From positions 1 through 64,000 of the forward strand of contig NZ_JHAC01000061.1 of assembly GCF_000599865.1 (NCBI RefSeq): 64,000 nucleotides of DNA, in the 5' to 3' direction. This DNA comes from Deinococcus phoenicis. Lineage in GTDB: Bacteria > Deinococcota > Deinococci > Deinococcales > Deinococcaceae. The notes below the pieces were generated by a model. That model did no database searches, had not been told where the DNA came from, and worked only from the letters and a program-made list of their open reading frames with translations. The position numbers were made by a program, and so were the translations under genes. This document shows, piece by piece, positions 1-17,605 of the stretch (the stretch's first letter is position 1; each line of letters opens with the position of its first letter).

Positions 1-97
1 GGGCTGGTTTCAACGGTGTGGCTATACCCTCACCCGGCAACCCTTATGAGCGCCGTCCTAGGCTCAGACCGGCCCTGCCCCTATCAGTGTGTCCCCC

Positions 98-1360
98 TCA
101 GTGCCCTTCCAGATCGAAGTCCCACTCGAAACTCCGGCCCCAGGGCAGCGCCGCGTCCTCCAGGCGGTAGGTCAGGCCGACGCGCAGGGGAAAATAGGCG
201 CGGGCGAGGTCGAGCAGCCTGGCCTGTCCGGCGGGGGTATTGAGCTGGTCTTCGGGGATGGCCTTGCGGAGCGCCGCCCGCACCTCCGCGCTGTAGATCA
301 CGTCGTTGGCGTATTCGCGGGCCAGCAGGGCGTCCTGGCGCACGGGGTCGGCCCCTTCCAGCGACAGGCGGGCGTGCGCCAGCGCCGTGCCGAGGTTGTT
401 GCCCGGGGTGCCCCAGGCGGCCAGCGCGCGCAGGTTGGCGTGCTGCCGCAGCGTGGCGAGGTCGGTCCACAGGCGGGTGTTGCCCAGGTTGACCTGCGCC
501 ACGTCCGCGACGGCGACCGGCCCCCGGCGCAGCAGGCCGCTGATGCGGACCGCCGCCTGACGCGCGTCCCCGCCGTTGTACACGAAGAGGGTCAGGTCGG
601 CCGGTCCCGATTCCACCACCCGGAAGCCGCTGGCCTGCGCGTGGTTCGCCGCGCTCTGGGTCAGGGGGATGCCCTCGTACCTGATCACGGCCTGCGCCTT
701 CGCCGGGTCGCTGTACACCACCCGCACCGTCCGCTCGGCGGGGGCGAGGGCACGGGCCGCCAGCATGCTCAGCACCTCGTCGGCCCCGGGGTAGACGCGC
801 ACGTTGGCAGGAGCTTCCTTGGCCAGCGCCGCGCCCTCCGCCGGGGCCGGGCTGCCGGGCAGGGCGTCGTCCCAGGTCACGTGCAGTTCCCTGAACACGC
901 CGTCGCGCGCCCACCCCAGCATCTCCCGCACCACCACCAGATTTCGCGCGCGGTCGGTGGCGTCCGGCTCACGCGGCAGGGTGATGAAGGCGTAGACCGG
1001 CTGCCGCGTCCGCGCCTGCCAGTCCCGCAACGGCTGGAGGCGGGCCAGGGCCTCGGGCACCGTCAGCGGGCTGGTCCGCGACTGCACCAGGCCGCCGTAC
1101 GCGAAGGTGTCCAGTGCGGCGATCAGGGGCTGGTCGGTCGGCTGCGCGTTCAGCCAGGCCGTCAGCGCCGCCACGTCAGCCCCACGCTCCGCGTTGCCCA
1201 GCAGGTCGGCGGCGGGCACGTGGACCGGGCCGCCCTCCAGCCCCGCGATCAGGGCGGGCAGCACCCGCGTCGCCGGTCGGGAATCGAGCGGCACCAGAAT
1301 CTGCGCCCCCGCGCAGGGAGCGAGCAGCAGCACAGGCAACAGGGCAACGCGGCGCATCAT
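98..1360 (-). CDS. DUF4127 family secreted protein
   Basis: The 420-residue product begins with a signal peptide (basic MMRR, then a hydrophobic stretch ending in an Ala-rich cleavage region near residue 19). It is followed at once by the ILVPLDSRP motif typical of the start of DUF4127 proteins. The biochemical role of DUF4127 is not established, so none is assigned. The length is somewhat short for the family. A TAGGCT -10-like box lies at 1367-1372, 6 nt before the first ATG, with no Shine-Dalgarno, so the mRNA is probably leaderless. TatA lies upstream on the same strand with a gap of about 130 nt. Family membership rests on the motif and domain layout read by eye. Confidence 0.8.
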   Translation of the reverse strand: MMRRVALLPVLLLAPCAGAQILVPLDSRPATRVLPALIAGLEGGPVHVPAADLLGNAERGADVAALTAWLNAQPTDQPLIAALDTFAYGGLVQSRTSPLTVPEALARLQPLRDWQARTRQPVYAFITLPREPDATDRARNLVVVREMLGWARDGVFRELHVTWDDALPGSPAPAEGAALAKEAPANVRVYPGADEVLSMLAARALAPAERTVRVVYSDPAKAQAVIRYEGIPLTQSAANHAQASGFRVVESGPADLTLFVYNGGDARQAAVRISGLLRRGPVAVADVAQVNLGNTRLWTDLATLRQHANLRALAAWGTPGNNLGTALAHARLSLEGADPVRQDALLAREYANDVIYSAEVRAALRKAIPEDQLNTPAGQARLLDLARAYFPLRVGLTYRLEDAALPWGRSFEWDFDLEGH

Positions 1361-1489
1361 TCGGGCAGCCTAGAGGCCGCACGTGAGGGACAGCCGAGCG
1401 GACGGTGTAGAGGCAAGCCCCCGTCCCCGCACAGGGAGACAGGGGCCACAGCGAAGCCGGCGGACACTCTGCAACGGGAGAAACCCGCT

Positions 1490-1831
1490 TCAGGAACGCG
1501 GCACGTCGTCACTGACCGGGGTCGCCGGGGCCGGCGTCACGGTCTGGGGGATCACGGCCTGGGGAGCCACTGGGGTGACGGCCTGCGCGGGGGCGACGGG
1601 CGGCACGACGGCCTGGGCGGTGATCGTCTGGGCGGGGGCAGGCGCGGCGGTCTGGGCAGGGGCCTCGCGGAAGCTGCCTTCCAGCTCCTCCTTGAGGCCC
1701 TGGGTGCCCTTGCGGAACTCGCGGATGCCTGCGCCCAGGCTCTTGCCGAGTTCGGGAAGCTTCTTGGGGCCGAACACCAGCAGCGCGATCAGCAGGATGA
1801 CAAGGAGTTCACCGGGTCCGATATTGGGCAT
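1490..1831 (-). CDS. tatA: Sec-independent protein translocase subunit TatA
   Basis: This 113-residue protein has one N-terminal membrane segment (about residues 8-20), then the [10 protein letters not shown] hinge at 20-29 and an amphipathic helix. This is the standard TatA/E order. TatA oligomerises in the inner membrane to move folded twin-arginine substrates. The C-terminal tail (about 65-113) is a low-complexity Ala/Pro/Gln/Val region that is probably disordered. The start was placed at the internal ATG at 1831 because a clear GGAGGT lies just before it and the family begins there; the longer frame upstream has no TatA similarity. TatC is not in the window. A likely client is the twin-arginine ferritin-like protein encoded at 59690-60625. 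Confidence 0.93.
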   Translation of the reverse strand: MPNIGPGELLVILLIALLVFGPKKLPELGKSLGAGIREFRKGTQGLKEELEGSFREAPAQTAAPAPAQTITAQAVVPPVAPAQAVTPVAPQAVIPQTVTPAPATPVSDDVPRS

Positions 1832-1956
1832 GTTCTTACCTCCGTAACCTGACGGGCGCGGGCGAGAGCGGGCGCGTCCTGCTCGGAGTCTACGCCCGCC
1901 GGACGCCCCCAACCCTCAGCCCCGGATGAGAAGAACGGCGGGCGGCCGCAGGTTCC

Positions 1957-3876
<1,920 letters not shown>

Positions 3877-3968
3877 CAGGGGGAGTGTAGCGCCGGAAGG
3901 AGGCAGCGGGCGGCCACGGGCAGGGCAAAGCAGGCGGAAAAGAAGGCAGGGCCAGGTATGCTCCCCCC

Positions 3969-5405
3969 ATGCCTTCCCCTTCCCTGGACGCCGTGATCGT
4001 CGGAGCTGGCCCTAATGGCCTCGCCGCCGCCGTGACCCTCGCGCGGGCGGGCCTGCGGGTGCGGGTGCTGGAACGGCACTCACGGGTCGGCGGGGGGCTG
4101 AGCAGCGCGGCACTCACGCTGCCCGGCTTCGTTCACGATATGGGAAGCGCGGTTCATCCGCTGGGCTTTGCCTCGCCCGCCTTCCGGGAATGGCCGCTGC
4201 ACGCTTTTGGGCTGGAATGGGTGCAGCCGGACGCTCCCTTCGGCCACGTGCTGGAGGACGGAACGGGCGTAGTCGTGGAACGCGACCTAACGGCAACGGC
4301 GCGGAGCTTCGGGGTGGATGCCGAAGGATGGCTGGCCCTCTTCGGGCCGCTGGTGGCCGACTGGCGCGGCCTGCTGGACGACGTACTCAGGCCGCTGCCC
4401 CGCCTGCCCCGGCACCCGCTGACGCTGGCGCGGTTCGGGGTGCGCGGCCTGCCTCCCGCCACCCTCACGGCGCGGCTTCTGAGAACGGCGGAAGCGCGGG
4501 CCGCCTGGGCGGGGCTGGCCGCGCACGCGAATCTGCCCCTCACGGCACTCGGCTCGGGTGCGGCGGCGCTGATGCTGGGCACGCTCGCCCACGCGGCCAG
4601 CTGGCCCTTTCCGCGCGGCGGGGCACAGGCACTCGCGGACGCGCTGGCGGCCTACCTGCGGTTTCTGGGTGGGGAGCTGGAGACGGGGGCAGAGGTGCGC
4701 TCGGCCCGTGACCTCCCCCCGGCCCGCGCGGTGTTGGTGGATTCCAGCCCCGCCGTGCTGCTGGACATCCTGGGCCGCCGGGCCACACCCGCCTACCGCG
4801 CCTGGCTGCGCCGCTACCGTTACGGCCCCGGCCTGCTGAAACTCGACTACGCCCTCAGCGGCCCGGTGCCCTGGCGCGACCCCGCGCTGAGGCGGGCCGG
4901 AACCGTGCATCTCGGGGGCGGGCTGGAAGCTATCACCCGGGCAGAAGCGAGCGTGGCGCGGGGCGTGGCCCCGGAGCGGCCTTATGTGCTGGCCGCCCAG
5001 CCCACGCTGTTCGACCCCAGCCGCGCGCCGGCAGGACACCACACCCTCTGGGCCTACGCGCACGTGCCGCCCGGCACACCGGACACCTACGCCGAGGCCA
5101 TTGAGCGACAGATTGAGCGGGCCGCCCCTGGCTTCCGCGACCGGGTGCTGGCCCGCACCACGACGGACGCGCGGCAGCTTCAGGCCTTCAGCCCGGTCTT
5201 TCAGGGCGGCGACGTGAACGGCGGGCGGGGCGACCTGTGGGGCCTGCTCGCGCGGCCCGTGCCCACCGCCACCCCGTACCGGACACCCGTGCGCGGCGTG
5301 TACCTGTGCAGCAGCGCCACACCCCCGGGCGGCGGCATTCACGGGATGAGCGGGTTCTGGGCGGCACGGACGGCACTCCAGGACCTGTTCGGGCAGCACG
5401 GGTAA
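3969..5405 (+). CDS. NAD(P)/FAD-dependent oxidoreductase, phytoene dehydrogenase-like
   Basis: The N-terminus holds a dinucleotide-binding fold: [13 protein letters not shown] (about 9-21), then an acidic strand end [10 protein letters not shown] (35-44). The C-terminal [13 protein letters not shown] block closes the FAD site as in the CrtI/CrtO-type amine-oxidase-like family. At 478 residues it is in the usual range for CrtI-like flavoproteins. A carotenoid-related oxidation is plausible for a pigmented Deinococcus, but no carotenoid gene is adjacent and the substrate cannot be told from sequence. It is transcribed divergently from the kinase. TATGCT at 3957-3962 is 6 nt upstream of the ATG, consistent with a leaderless mRNA. 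Confidence 0.82.
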   Translation: MPSPSLDAVIVGAGPNGLAAAVTLARAGLRVRVLERHSRVGGGLSSAALTLPGFVHDMGSAVHPLGFASPAFREWPLHAFGLEWVQPDAPFGHVLEDGTGVVVERDLTATARSFGVDAEGWLALFGPLVADWRGLLDDVLRPLPRLPRHPLTLARFGVRGLPPATLTARLLRTAEARAAWAGLAAHANLPLTALGSGAAALMLGTLAHAASWPFPRGGAQALADALAAYLRFLGGELETGAEVRSARDLPPARAVLVDSSPAVLLDILGRRATPAYRAWLRRYRYGPGLLKLDYALSGPVPWRDPALRRAGTVHLGGGLEAITRAEASVARGVAPERPYVLAAQPTLFDPSRAPAGHHTLWAYAHVPPGTPDTYAEAIERQIERAAPGFRDRVLARTTTDARQLQAFSPVFQGGDVNGGRGDLWGLLARPVPTATPYRTPVRGVYLCSSATPPGGGIHGMSGFWAARTALQDLFGQHG

Positions 5406-5428
5406 AACCCCCGCCTCCGACGCTCAGA

Positions 5429-5560
5429 CGGTTTCCGTCCAATCCGTTATCGAAGCGAGAAAGCGCCGCTTCGATAACGCCTTTCCCGGCAACCGTCTCT
5501 TTCCGGCTCGCTCCGCTCGGGTTGAACAGTTTTTGTCACTGTTCAACCGGAATTCGTATC
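5429..5560 (-). repeat. Small non-coding repeat, family 1 copy A
   Basis: This copy is the near reverse complement of the repeat at 26607-26743. It contains an 11-bp stem-loop (5520-5548, GTTGAACAGT paired with ACTGTTCAAC) flanked by the shared CGAGCGGAGCGAG motif (minus-strand sense). A second perfect 12-bp stem-loop is at 5446-5478. Its right end overlaps the stop codon of the 88-residue gene at 5559-5825. It resembles the small non-coding repeats known from Deinococcus genomes. Confidence 0.85.
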
Positions 5561-5825
5561 AGTCCCCCAGAAACACCTGCCGCACGCACCCTCCCCCGGC
5601 TTCCAGCGGCGGCAACCCGGCCTCGGCGGCCTCGCGCAGGCGTTGCAGGACCAGCGCGCGGGTCGGTCCCTCGCCGTAGATCTTGACGGCGTCCCCGGTC
5701 AGCAGGATTTCCAGGGCACCTGCTCCCCGCGTCACGCGGAAGACGCGGCCGGCGGGTTCCTCGTAGGTGGTGACCTGCGCTCCGGCGGGAAAGCCCTCGT
5801 GTTCCACCTGGGTCTGAAAGTCCAT
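5559..5825 (-). CDS. Hypothetical protein, 88 residues
   Basis: I do not recognise the family. The product is a small soluble acidic protein with alternating beta-like segments ([23 protein letters not shown]) and a helix around [13 protein letters not shown]. It has no signal peptide or membrane segment. A CACAAT box sits 6 nt before the ATG, so it may be leaderless. The gene lies 18 nt downstream of the DUF885-like gene on the same strand. Its TGA stop falls inside the end of repeat copy A, so the repeat supplies the terminating codon and 3' flank. Strong third-position G+C supports real coding. Confidence 0.65.
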   Translation of the reverse strand: MDFQTQVEHEGFPAGAQVTTYEEPAGRVFRVTRGAGALEILLTGDAVKIYGEGPTRALVLQRLREAAEAGLPPLEAGGGCVRQVFLGD

Positions 5826-5843
5826 GCGGCTATTGTGCGGGGT

Positions 5844-7034
5844 TCAGGCCGGGGCTGCCGCCTCGCGGAGCTGGCCGGGCGTGACGGGCTCTTGCAGCAG
5901 GTGCGCGAAGTTCTGGGCGCCTTGCCCCATCCACCGCTCCACCAGATCGCCGCCCACACTGTAGGTGAAGATGTACGCGCGGAAGTTGGGCTGCGAGATG
6001 AAGCGCAGGCTCTGGCGGGCGCGCTCCTCGCCCATCACGCCGTAGCGCTGCAAAAAGGCCAGCACCTCGGCCTCCGGCGCGCCGCCTTCGTGCAGCATCA
6101 GCGCCGCCGTGCCGCTGACGTTCTTCAGGTGTTCGCGGGCGCGGCTGGCGGCCAGGTACGCCCGCAGGTCGTCCGGGTCCAGCCCGGCCAGGCCCGCCAG
6201 TTCGCCCGTGAGCCACGCTTCCAGCTCCTCGCGGTCCATCAGGGCGGCGCGGGCGTTCACGGCGACGCCCTCACTGACCACGCACTCGGGCGCATTGATC
6301 AGCTGAATGCTGTGTTCCTGCCAGCCGCGCCCCCGCACCAGCCGCGCCTCCTTGGTCGCGTGTTCGGTGTGGTGGCCGGGGTAACCCTCGTGGGCCAGCA
6401 GGTCGGGCAGACCCGGCAGCAGCACGGGGAGGTCGGTGTTGAGGTCGATCCGGCTTTTCAGATTCCCCAGCGGCCAGTTGTACCCGCCCCAGGGTTTGTC
6501 CTGCACCAGCCCGATGGAGAAGTCCTCGCCGTCCGGCAGGCCGAAGCGTTGGCGCGTCCGTTCGCGCAGCACGGCCAGAATCGGCTGCGCCACCCGCAGG
6601 ATGTCTTCTCTAGGAACGACCACCCGTGCCCGCAACGCCTCCTCGCGCTCGGTGAGGGGGCCGGAGCCGGGCAGCACTGCGTTAAGCGCCGCCAGCGCCG
6701 TCTCCAGCTCCACCGTATCCGTCCGCACGGGGTCGATGTCGTACAGGCCGCGCACCTCCTCCGCGTAGGGCAGCGTCTCGCCCGACAGCAGGCGGGTCAT
6801 GGTCTGCATCGCCCGCACCTGCACGGTCAGGAAGGTCCGGCGCGCGGCGTCCTCCACCCCGGCCACCTCGTCCAGCAGCGCGCCCACCTCGGCGCGGAGT
6901 TCGGCGGGGTCGCGCCGCGTCCGGTCGGCCCACGCTCGGGGACCGCCGTAGCCGTCTATAAAGCCCTCGGAGTGGGCATCGATGGCGTGGGCAAGGCGGA
7001 CATAACGTTCAGCGGGGTCGGGGGCAGAGATCAT
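5844..7034 (-). CDS. DUF885-like metallopeptidase-fold protein
   Basis: The 396-residue protein is largely helical and carries [10 protein letters not shown] at 215-224. This is a good match to the HExYPGHH zinc-site signature of the DUF885 family, a group of predicted gluzincin-like peptidases. Conserved NWPLGN and [10 protein letters not shown] segments lie before and after it. There is no signal peptide, so it should act in the cytoplasm. It is shorter than many DUF885 proteins (often 500 or more residues), so it may be a compact branch. TATCCT at 7041-7046 lies 6 nt before the ATG with no Shine-Dalgarno. Peptidase activity is inferred from the motif only. Confidence 0.72.
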   Translation of the reverse strand: MISAPDPAERYVRLAHAIDAHSEGFIDGYGGPRAWADRTRRDPAELRAEVGALLDEVAGVEDAARRTFLTVQVRAMQTMTRLLSGETLPYAEEVRGLYDIDPVRTDTVELETALAALNAVLPGSGPLTEREEALRARVVVPREDILRVAQPILAVLRERTRQRFGLPDGEDFSIGLVQDKPWGGYNWPLGNLKSRIDLNTDLPVLLPGLPDLLAHEGYPGHHTEHATKEARLVRGRGWQEHSIQLINAPECVVSEGVAVNARAALMDREELEAWLTGELAGLAGLDPDDLRAYLAASRAREHLKNVSGTAALMLHEGGAPEAEVLAFLQRYGVMGEERARQSLRFISQPNFRAYIFTYSVGGDLVERWMGQGAQNFAHLLQEPVTPGQLREAAAPA

Positions 7035-7180
7035 GGGGGCAGGATAGGGCGTGCAGCCTGTCGCTGGCAGCGCACAGACTGGCAGCGCGCAGAGGAGAAA
7101 CGCAGAGGAGAAAGAGGAGAAGCCCAGAGCGTTGGCTCATCGACAAGCCACAGGCCACATGCCACAGGCTCCTCCCCCGC

Positions 7181-7186
7181 TATCCT
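7181..7186 (+). promoter_or_regulatory. -10 box of a leaderless promoter for rarA
   Basis: TATCCT is followed after 7 nt by GTG at 7194, with no Shine-Dalgarno. This decides the GTG as the rarA start rather than any upstream codon in the long open frame. Confidence 0.6.
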
Positions 7187-7193
7187 CCCTCCC

Positions 7194-8471
7194 GTGACCC
7201 TCTTCGATCCCCCCGCTCCCCTTCCCGAACGCCTGCGCCCGCGCACCGTGGCCGAGGTGGTGGGCCAGTCTCACCTGCTGGGGCCGGGCAAACCGCTGAC
7301 GCGGGTGCTGGCGTCGGGGCGGCTGGGGTCGCTGATCCTGTGGGGGCCGCCGGGCGTGGGCAAGACCACGCTGGCGCGGCTGCTGGCGGCGGAGGTCGGC
7401 GCGCACTTCATCGCGCTCTCGGCGGTGTCGGCGGGCGTGAAGGACGTGCGCGAGGCGGTGACGGAAGCCGAACGCCTGAAGGCCAGGGGCCAGCGCACCA
7501 TCCTCTTTCTGGACGAGATTCACCGCTTCAACAAGGCCCAGCAGGACGCGCTGTTGCCCCACGTCGAATCCGGCCTGCTGACCCTGATCGGCGCGACCAC
7601 CGAGAATCCCAGTTTCGAGGTGAATCCGGCCCTGCGCTCGCGGGCGCGGACGCTGGTGCTGGAGGCGCTGACGCAGGAGGAGGTGCGCGGCCTGCTGGAC
7701 CGGGCGCTCTCGGACCCGCGCGGGCTGCCGGGGGTCACGGCTGCCGGGGAGGCGCTGGACCTGCTCGCCCGGCTCTCGGAGGGGGACGCGCGGCGGGCGC
7801 TGGGAACGTTGGAGGTGGCGGCCACCCTCGCCAACCCGGTGACGCCGGAAGCGGTCACGGAGGCGTTCGGCAAGCACCTTCCCGCGATGGACAAGAACGG
7901 CGAGGACTTCTACAACCTGATCTCGGCGCTACACAAGAGCGTGCGCGCCTCACATGTGGACGCCTCGCTCTACTGGCTGGCCCGCATGATTGAGGGGGGC
8001 GCGGATATCCTGTACGTCGCCCGCCGCATCGTCCGCATGGCCGCCGAGGACATCGGCCTGGCCGACCCGCAGGCGCTGCGGCTGTGCGTGGCCGCGCGCG
8101 ATACCGCCGAGTTCCTGGGCAGCCCGGAAGGCGACCTCGCGCTCGCGCAGGCGGTCGTATACCTGGCGTTGGCTCCCAAGAGCAACAGTGTCTACGTGGC
8201 CTGGAAAAACGCGCTCAACGCCGTGCGGGAAGGCGAAACCTTGCCCGTCCCGGTTCACCTCCGCAATGCGCCCACCGCCCTGATGCGCTCGCAGGGCTAC
8301 GGCAAAGGCTACGCCTACTACTTCGACGACCCGGAAGGCAGCTTCGGGCAAAACTACCTCCCCGAAGGCGTGCAGCTTGACCTCTACGAACCGACCGGCG
8401 AGGGCTGGGAGGCGCGGGTGGCCGAGCGGTGGCGCAAATTGCGGGAAGCGCACGGGGAGGGAGAAGAGTAA
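7194..8471 (+). CDS. rarA: Replication-associated recombination protein A (AAA+ ATPase)
   Basis: The 425-residue protein starts [14 protein letters not shown], typical of RarA/MgsA. It has Walker [10 protein letters not shown] (51-59), Walker B with LFLDEIH (104-110), a sensor ATTENP and the C-terminal MgsA tetramerisation region (PSFEVN onward to GYGKGYAYY near the end). RarA acts at stalled replication forks, often with single-strand-binding protein. The true start is the GTG at 7194; the open frame continues far upstream but that part is antisense to the DUF885-like gene. Transcription ends near the hairpin at 8474-8501. Confidence 0.95.
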   Translation: MTLFDPPAPLPERLRPRTVAEVVGQSHLLGPGKPLTRVLASGRLGSLILWGPPGVGKTTLARLLAAEVGAHFIALSAVSAGVKDVREAVTEAERLKARGQRTILFLDEIHRFNKAQQDALLPHVESGLLTLIGATTENPSFEVNPALRSRARTLVLEALTQEEVRGLLDRALSDPRGLPGVTAAGEALDLLARLSEGDARRALGTLEVAATLANPVTPEAVTEAFGKHLPAMDKNGEDFYNLISALHKSVRASHVDASLYWLARMIEGGADILYVARRIVRMAAEDIGLADPQALRLCVAARDTAEFLGSPEGDLALAQAVVYLALAPKSNSVYVAWKNALNAVREGETLPVPVHLRNAPTALMRSQGYGKGYAYYFDDPEGSFGQNYLPEGVQLDLYEPTGEGWEARVAERWRKLREAHGEGEE

Positions 8472-8473
8472 GA

Positions 8474-8501
8474 ACGCCACCTCCAGCGGGGGAAGTGGCG
8501 T
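8474..8501 (+). terminator. Hairpin after rarA
   Basis: ACGCCACCTCC pairs with GGAAGTGGCGT (one mismatch) around a 6-nt loop, 2 nt after the rarA stop codon. There is no clear U-tract. It probably acts as a terminator or 3'-end stabiliser. Confidence 0.55.
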
Positions 8502-8701
8502 CCTCGGGGGCGCGGGGAACGTCGCAACCGTGGTCGTGAGGTGTGACGTGTGCGAGGTGAAAAGTGAACCGTGCTGGGCGTGACCTGTGAAACGGGAGTC
8601 GAACCCGGACGCAGCCCCGCGTCACCCTGCGGTTGCGGCTTGACCCTGCCGCGGGGTTGGTTGCCGCCCGCCACCCGCGCCCCACGCCTACTCTGCGCCA
8701 G

Positions 8702-9157
8702 TTACGGCAGGTCGGTCAACCAGTTGGTCTGCTGGATGCGGGCTTCCAGTTCGCGGCGGTCACGGGCCAGCGCGTCCACCTGTTTCTGGAGGTCGCGGGC
8801 GGGGACCACCGCCACCATCTTCACCTCGCTGTTGCTGTAGCGGGTCTGTTTCAGGGTGGCGGCCTCCGCCATGCCGCGCAGAACACGCAGGCGCAGGTCG
8901 AGCAGGTCGCGGCGGGTCAGGGCCTCGGTCAGCGTGAGGCCGCCCTCCAGCACCGTCGTCAGGTTGGCGCGGTGGATGCGGGGCAGCAGGGTTTCCAGCG
9001 CCGCCGTGACGGTCAAAAACTCGTTCAGCAGCAGCAGGGGGTCCTCGGCGGGAAGGTCGCCTTCCTGCACCTGCATATTCGCCAGAATGCGCGCTTCCAG
9101 TTGCGCGGCCCGCTTTTGCAGGTCGGCGCGCTCGATCAGGGCCTCAGCGAGTTTCAT
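8702..9157 (-). CDS. DIP1984 family protein
   Basis: The 151-residue protein is predicted to be almost entirely alpha-helical. It begins [16 protein letters not shown] and ends with a helix ending [10 protein letters not shown], which is the pattern of DIP1984 (septicolysin-like) proteins. The function of the family is unknown. The -10-like TAACCT at 9164-9169 overlaps the TAA stop codon of pyrF and lies 6 nt before this ATG. The gene can therefore be transcribed from its own leaderless promoter as well as by read-through from pyrF. The roughly 230 nt downstream (8502-8701) hold no gene that I can support. Confidence 0.8.
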   Translation of the reverse strand: MKLAEALIERADLQKRAAQLEARILANMQVQEGDLPAEDPLLLLNEFLTVTAALETLLPRIHRANLTTVLEGGLTLTEALTRRDLLDLRLRVLRGMAEAATLKQTRYSNSEVKMVAVVPARDLQKQVDALARDRRELEARIQQTNWLTDLP

Positions 9158-9166
9158 GGGGGCAGG

Positions 9167-9967
9167 TTAGGGCATCACCGCGTTCAGTTCGTCCCTGAGC
9201 CGCCGCGCCGCCGCCCGGCTCGCCGCCACGTCCAGCCCGTCCGCGTACTGCACGGCGCGGCTGGCGCTGGCGAGGGCACCCGTTCCACCCGGCTGGAAGG
9301 CCGGGGCGAGGTCCGCCGCCGCCGCCCCCTGCGTCCCCAGGCCGGGCAGCAGCAGCAGCGCACGCGGCATCAGCGCGCGGAAGGTGGCGAGGTCCTGCGC
9401 ATGTGTGGCCCCGACCACTGCGCCGACGCTGGCGTACTCGCCCTCTTCCTCCGCATTCAGGCGGGCGACCTCCACCGCCACGCGTTCGCTGACGCCCTGG
9501 CCCTGGAGATCACCCTGGTCGGGATTGCTCGTCTTGACCAGGACGAAGAGGCCGCCGCCGTTCGCCCGCGCCGCTTCCACGAAGGGCACGAGGGTCCCGA
9601 AACCCAGAAAGGGATTGACCGTCAGCGCGTCCCCGGCGTGGGGTCCCGTCAGCCAGCCGCGCGCGTAGGCTTCGGCGGTGGAGCCGATATCGCCGCGCTT
9701 GCCGTCCAGAATCACGGGGAGGCCCAGCGTGCGGGCAGCGGCGCAGACTTCCTCCAGCAGCGCGAAACCGGGCAGGCCCAGCGCCTCGAAAAAGGCGAGT
9801 TGCGGCTTGACGCAGGCGGCAAAAGGGGCGGTGGCCTCCAGCACGTCCAGCGTGTGCGCGCGCAGGTGCGCCGCGTCGCGGTAGGGGCTGACGCGGGGAT
9901 CAAGGCCCACGCACAGCCGGGTCTGGAGGCGGCGGGTGCGGTCGGTCACGGCAGCGGCGAACGTCAT
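9167..9967 (-). CDS. pyrF: Orotidine 5'-phosphate decarboxylase
   Basis: This enzyme catalyses the last step of UMP synthesis. The 266-residue product has LCVGLDPR (18-25) and the catalytic LDGKRGDI block (87-94, Asp88, Lys90, Asp93), plus VKPQLAFFE, which places it in the type-2 PyrF group. The ATG overlaps the stop of the upstream BKACE-like gene by 4 nt (9964-9967), so the two are translationally coupled. No other pyrimidine gene is in the window. The start agrees with the family length. Confidence 0.95.
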   Translation of the reverse strand: MTFAAAVTDRTRRLQTRLCVGLDPRVSPYRDAAHLRAHTLDVLEATAPFAACVKPQLAFFEALGLPGFALLEEVCAAARTLGLPVILDGKRGDIGSTAEAYARGWLTGPHAGDALTVNPFLGFGTLVPFVEAARANGGGLFVLVKTSNPDQGDLQGQGVSERVAVEVARLNAEEEGEYASVGAVVGATHAQDLATFRALMPRALLLLPGLGTQGAAAADLAPAFQPGGTGALASASRAVQYADGLDVAASRAAARRLRDELNAVMP

Positions 9968-10695
9968 CCGGGCGAGGCTAACACGGCCCGCGCCGCCCGC
10001 ACGAGGTCGGCGTTATCCAGAGCGGGCGTGCCGTCCGGCCGGGCGAGGGTGTCCTCCAGGCCGGTGCGGGTGGACAGGCCCAGGCGGGCCGCCTCATGCA
10101 GCAGGGGCCACGCGCTGCGGCCCTCCCCGTGCAGCAGGCGGGGCGGCCTGACCCTGGTCCCGTCCAGCAGGGTCAGAATGCGGGCCGCGTCCGGCAGCGT
10201 GTCTTCCCGGTCCGGAAGTTCCACCAGCACACGCAGCGCCTCGTCTCGCCGGGGCCAGCGCAGGAAGGCGCGCGCCGCCTCCACCGTCCAGATTCCCGCC
10301 TCCACGCCAATGCCCAGTTCCAGCAACGTTCCCGCCAGGGGAACGGCGTGGGATTCGTGCCAGTTCACCGACACGAAGTCGGGGCGCACCGTCCAGGCAC
10401 GGGCGGCGGCCAGTTGACCCGCGACGTCCGGCAGAATCCAGAAGCCGCTGGAGAGGCCGACGGGAACACCGGGACAGGCCGCACGCACGGCATTCAGCGC
10501 CGCCGCGACCGCCGCCGCGTCCAGCGTTTCGCGGCCCCGGTGATCCCGGGGATGCAGGTGCAGCGCCCCGGCACCTGCCGCCACGCTCCGCCGCGCCTCC
10601 CGTGCCAGTTCATCCGGCGAGACGGGCAGGGCCGGGTGGCTGCCCGCCGGACGGTTGCCGTTCAGGCAGGCTTGCAGGAGCGGCGCAGGGGGCAT
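9964..10695 (-). CDS. BKACE/3-keto-5-aminohexanoate cleavage family protein (DUF849)
   Basis: The product has the N-terminal ACLNGNR motif, the LHLHPRD metal-binding histidine pair (about 45-51), and SVNWHESHA with a further histidine. These are hallmarks of beta-keto acid cleavage enzymes, TIM-barrel Zn enzymes that condense a beta-keto acid with acetyl-CoA. At 243 residues it is shorter than typical members (about 270-310), so the substrate is uncertain. It is first in a unit with pyrF (4-nt overlap). TACCCT at 10703-10708, 7 nt before the ATG, suggests a leaderless mRNA. Confidence 0.78.
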   Translation of the reverse strand: MPPAPLLQACLNGNRPAGSHPALPVSPDELAREARRSVAAGAGALHLHPRDHRGRETLDAAAVAAALNAVRAACPGVPVGLSSGFWILPDVAGQLAAARAWTVRPDFVSVNWHESHAVPLAGTLLELGIGVEAGIWTVEAARAFLRWPRRDEALRVLVELPDREDTLPDAARILTLLDGTRVRPPRLLHGEGRSAWPLLHEAARLGLSTRTGLEDTLARPDGTPALDNADLVRAARAVLASPG

Positions 10696-10761
10696 CCGGG
10701 GGAGGGTAAGCCCAGATGGCGCGGGTTCGCAAGAATCAACCGGGCAGAGCTGCTACCTTTT

Positions 10762-11619
<858 letters not shown>

Positions 11620-11687
11620 GCGGCCAGCCGCCCGCCAGGCTCCCCCCCGGCTGGTCGCCGGTCGCCGGAAGCTGGTAGCCTCCTCGC

Positions 11688-12155
<468 letters not shown>

Positions 12156-12259
12156 GGCGTCCGGGCAGGGGGAGCGCGCGGGTCCTGAGGCTCTCCCCAC
12201 CCGTGTGGCCGGCTTCGGTGCCCACACCAGCAGGTTCAGGCAGGTCATCAAGACAACCC

Positions 12260-12312
12260 GCAGCAGTTGACTTGTTTTGTCAGTCATAAAAGATTACCTT
12301 TTTTGTCAATGA
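12260..12312 (+). promoter_or_regulatory. AT-rich promoter/operator region of the sulfur unit
   Basis: A sharply AT-rich patch lies between the Rrf2 gene and sulfite reductase. It contains TTGACT (12267-12272), a direct repeat TTTTGTCA at 12275-12282 and 12301-12308, and partial dyads such as TGAC/GTCA. It is the most likely promoter and regulator-binding site of the downstream unit. The exact -10 box is not clear. Confidence 0.5.
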
Positions 12313-12429
12313 TCTTCCGGCCCGCTCTCGCCCCTGCCCGGCTGTTCCAGTCCCGAATGTCGCGGCGATGTCGCTGACCTTTCCGGCCCGGCTGCCTCCC
12401 GCCTTCCCACACCGTCACGGAGCGACCCC

Positions 12430-15310
<2,881 letters not shown>

Positions 15311-15348
15311 GACCGCGCCTGCTTTCCCTGACCTTTCTCTTTCCCCAA

Positions 15349-15362
15349 AAGTTGACCAACTT
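15349..15362 (+). promoter_or_regulatory. Perfect 14-bp palindrome upstream of sat
   Basis: AAGTTG-AC-CAACTT lies in the AT-rich 81-nt gap between cysH and sat, 30 nt before the sat ATG. It is a candidate binding site for a dimeric regulator, for example the upstream Rrf2 protein, and suggests that sat has a second point of control. Confidence 0.45.
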
Positions 15363-15391
15363 CATCCACTTCTTTTTCTGCGAGGCTGCTC

Positions 15392-16564
<1,173 letters not shown>

Positions 16565-16638
16565 TTTCGCCTCCATCTCAGGCACGCACGGCCCTCACCG
16601 GGACCGTGTTCACTGACTTCAACCCTCTGGAGGAACGA

Positions 16639-17601
16639 ATGACCCGAATCCTCAGTCTGCTGACCGCCGCCCTGCTCGCCACCTCCGCCCAGGCGCAGAA
16701 CCCTGCGACCGTCCGCCTCGGTTACTTTCCCAACCTGACGCACGCGCCCGCGCTGGTCGGGCTGGAACGGGGCATCTTCCAGAAGGCGCTGGGCAGCGCG
16801 AAACTGGACGCCCGCGAGTTCGTTTCCGGCACCACCCTGATGGAAGCCTTCGCGGCGGGCCAGATCGACCTCGCCTACGTCGGCCCGGGACCGGCGATCA
16901 ACGCGGCCACGCGCGGCATGCCCCTCCAGATCGTCGCGGGGGCGAGCGAGGCGGGCGCGGGGCTGATCGCGCGGCGGGACAGCGGGATCAAAACCTACAA
17001 GGACCTGGCCGGGAAACGGGTCGCGGTGCCCAGCCTGGGCAACACGCAGGACATCAGCCTGCGGCACCTGCTGAAGGAGCAGGGCCTGAAAGCCCAGGCG
17101 GACGGCGGCAACGTGAACGTGACGCCCGTTCCGCCCGCCGATGTCCTGGCCGCCTTCGCCGCCGGGCGGGTGGACGCCGCGCTGGTGCCCGAACCCTGGG
17201 GCGCGGCCCTGGAGGCACAGGGGCACCGCGTGATCGGCAGCGAGAAGACCGTGTGGCGCGGCGGACAGTACCCGACCACCGTCGTGATCGTGAACGCGAA
17301 GTTCGCGCAGGCCAATCCGGCACTCGTGACGGCCTTTCTGAAGGCGCACTCGGATGCGGTCGCCTTTCTGAACAGGAATCCCGCTGCCGCCCAGACCGCC
17401 GTGAACCGCCAGTTGGAGAAGCTGACCGGGCAGAAACTGGACCTGCGGGTGCTGCAACGGGCGATGACGCGCACACGCTTCACGACCAGCCTCGACCTGA
17501 ACGCCCTGAACGAGTACGCGGCGCTGAACGTCGAGGCCGGATATGCCCGCAGCGTCCCGGACCTCAAGACCTTTCTCAATCCGAATTTCCTGAAGAAGTG
17601 A
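16639..17601 (+). CDS. ABC transporter substrate-binding protein, sulfonate/sulfate type
   Basis: The 320-residue periplasmic protein has a signal peptide ([19 protein letters not shown], cleavage near 19-20). It then has [21 protein letters not shown], the family signature of SsuA/TauA/NrtA-type binding proteins, and a [10 protein letters not shown] segment. GGAGGAACG before the ATG fixes the start; the longer upstream frame lies in sat. Placement directly after sat suggests uptake of sulfate or an organosulfur compound, but the ligand cannot be read from sequence. Confidence 0.88.
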   Translation: MTRILSLLTAALLATSAQAQNPATVRLGYFPNLTHAPALVGLERGIFQKALGSAKLDAREFVSGTTLMEAFAAGQIDLAYVGPGPAINAATRGMPLQIVAGASEAGAGLIARRDSGIKTYKDLAGKRVAVPSLGNTQDISLRHLLKEQGLKAQADGGNVNVTPVPPADVLAAFAAGRVDAALVPEPWGAALEAQGHRVIGSEKTVWRGGQYPTTVVIVNAKFAQANPALVTAFLKAHSDAVAFLNRNPAAAQTAVNRQLEKLTGQKLDLRVLQRAMTRTRFTTSLDLNALNEYAALNVEAGYARSVPDLKTFLNPNFLKK

Positions 17602-17605
17602 CCCC

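Noticed and set aside
1..97. Left edge, 97 nt
   Set aside because: No gene or clear signal; it is only the 3' flank of the DUF4127 gene.
84..1852. Long open frames opposite the DUF4127 and TatA genes
   Set aside because: They are shadows caused by high third-position G+C. The minus-strand genes have clear family motifs and signals.
8583..8700. tRNA-like T-arm on the minus strand (CCGGGTTCGACTCCCG)
   Set aside because: The GTTCGAC loop pairs as a T-arm, but I find no D-arm, anticodon arm or matching acceptor stem around it. It is not a tRNA or tmRNA by eye.
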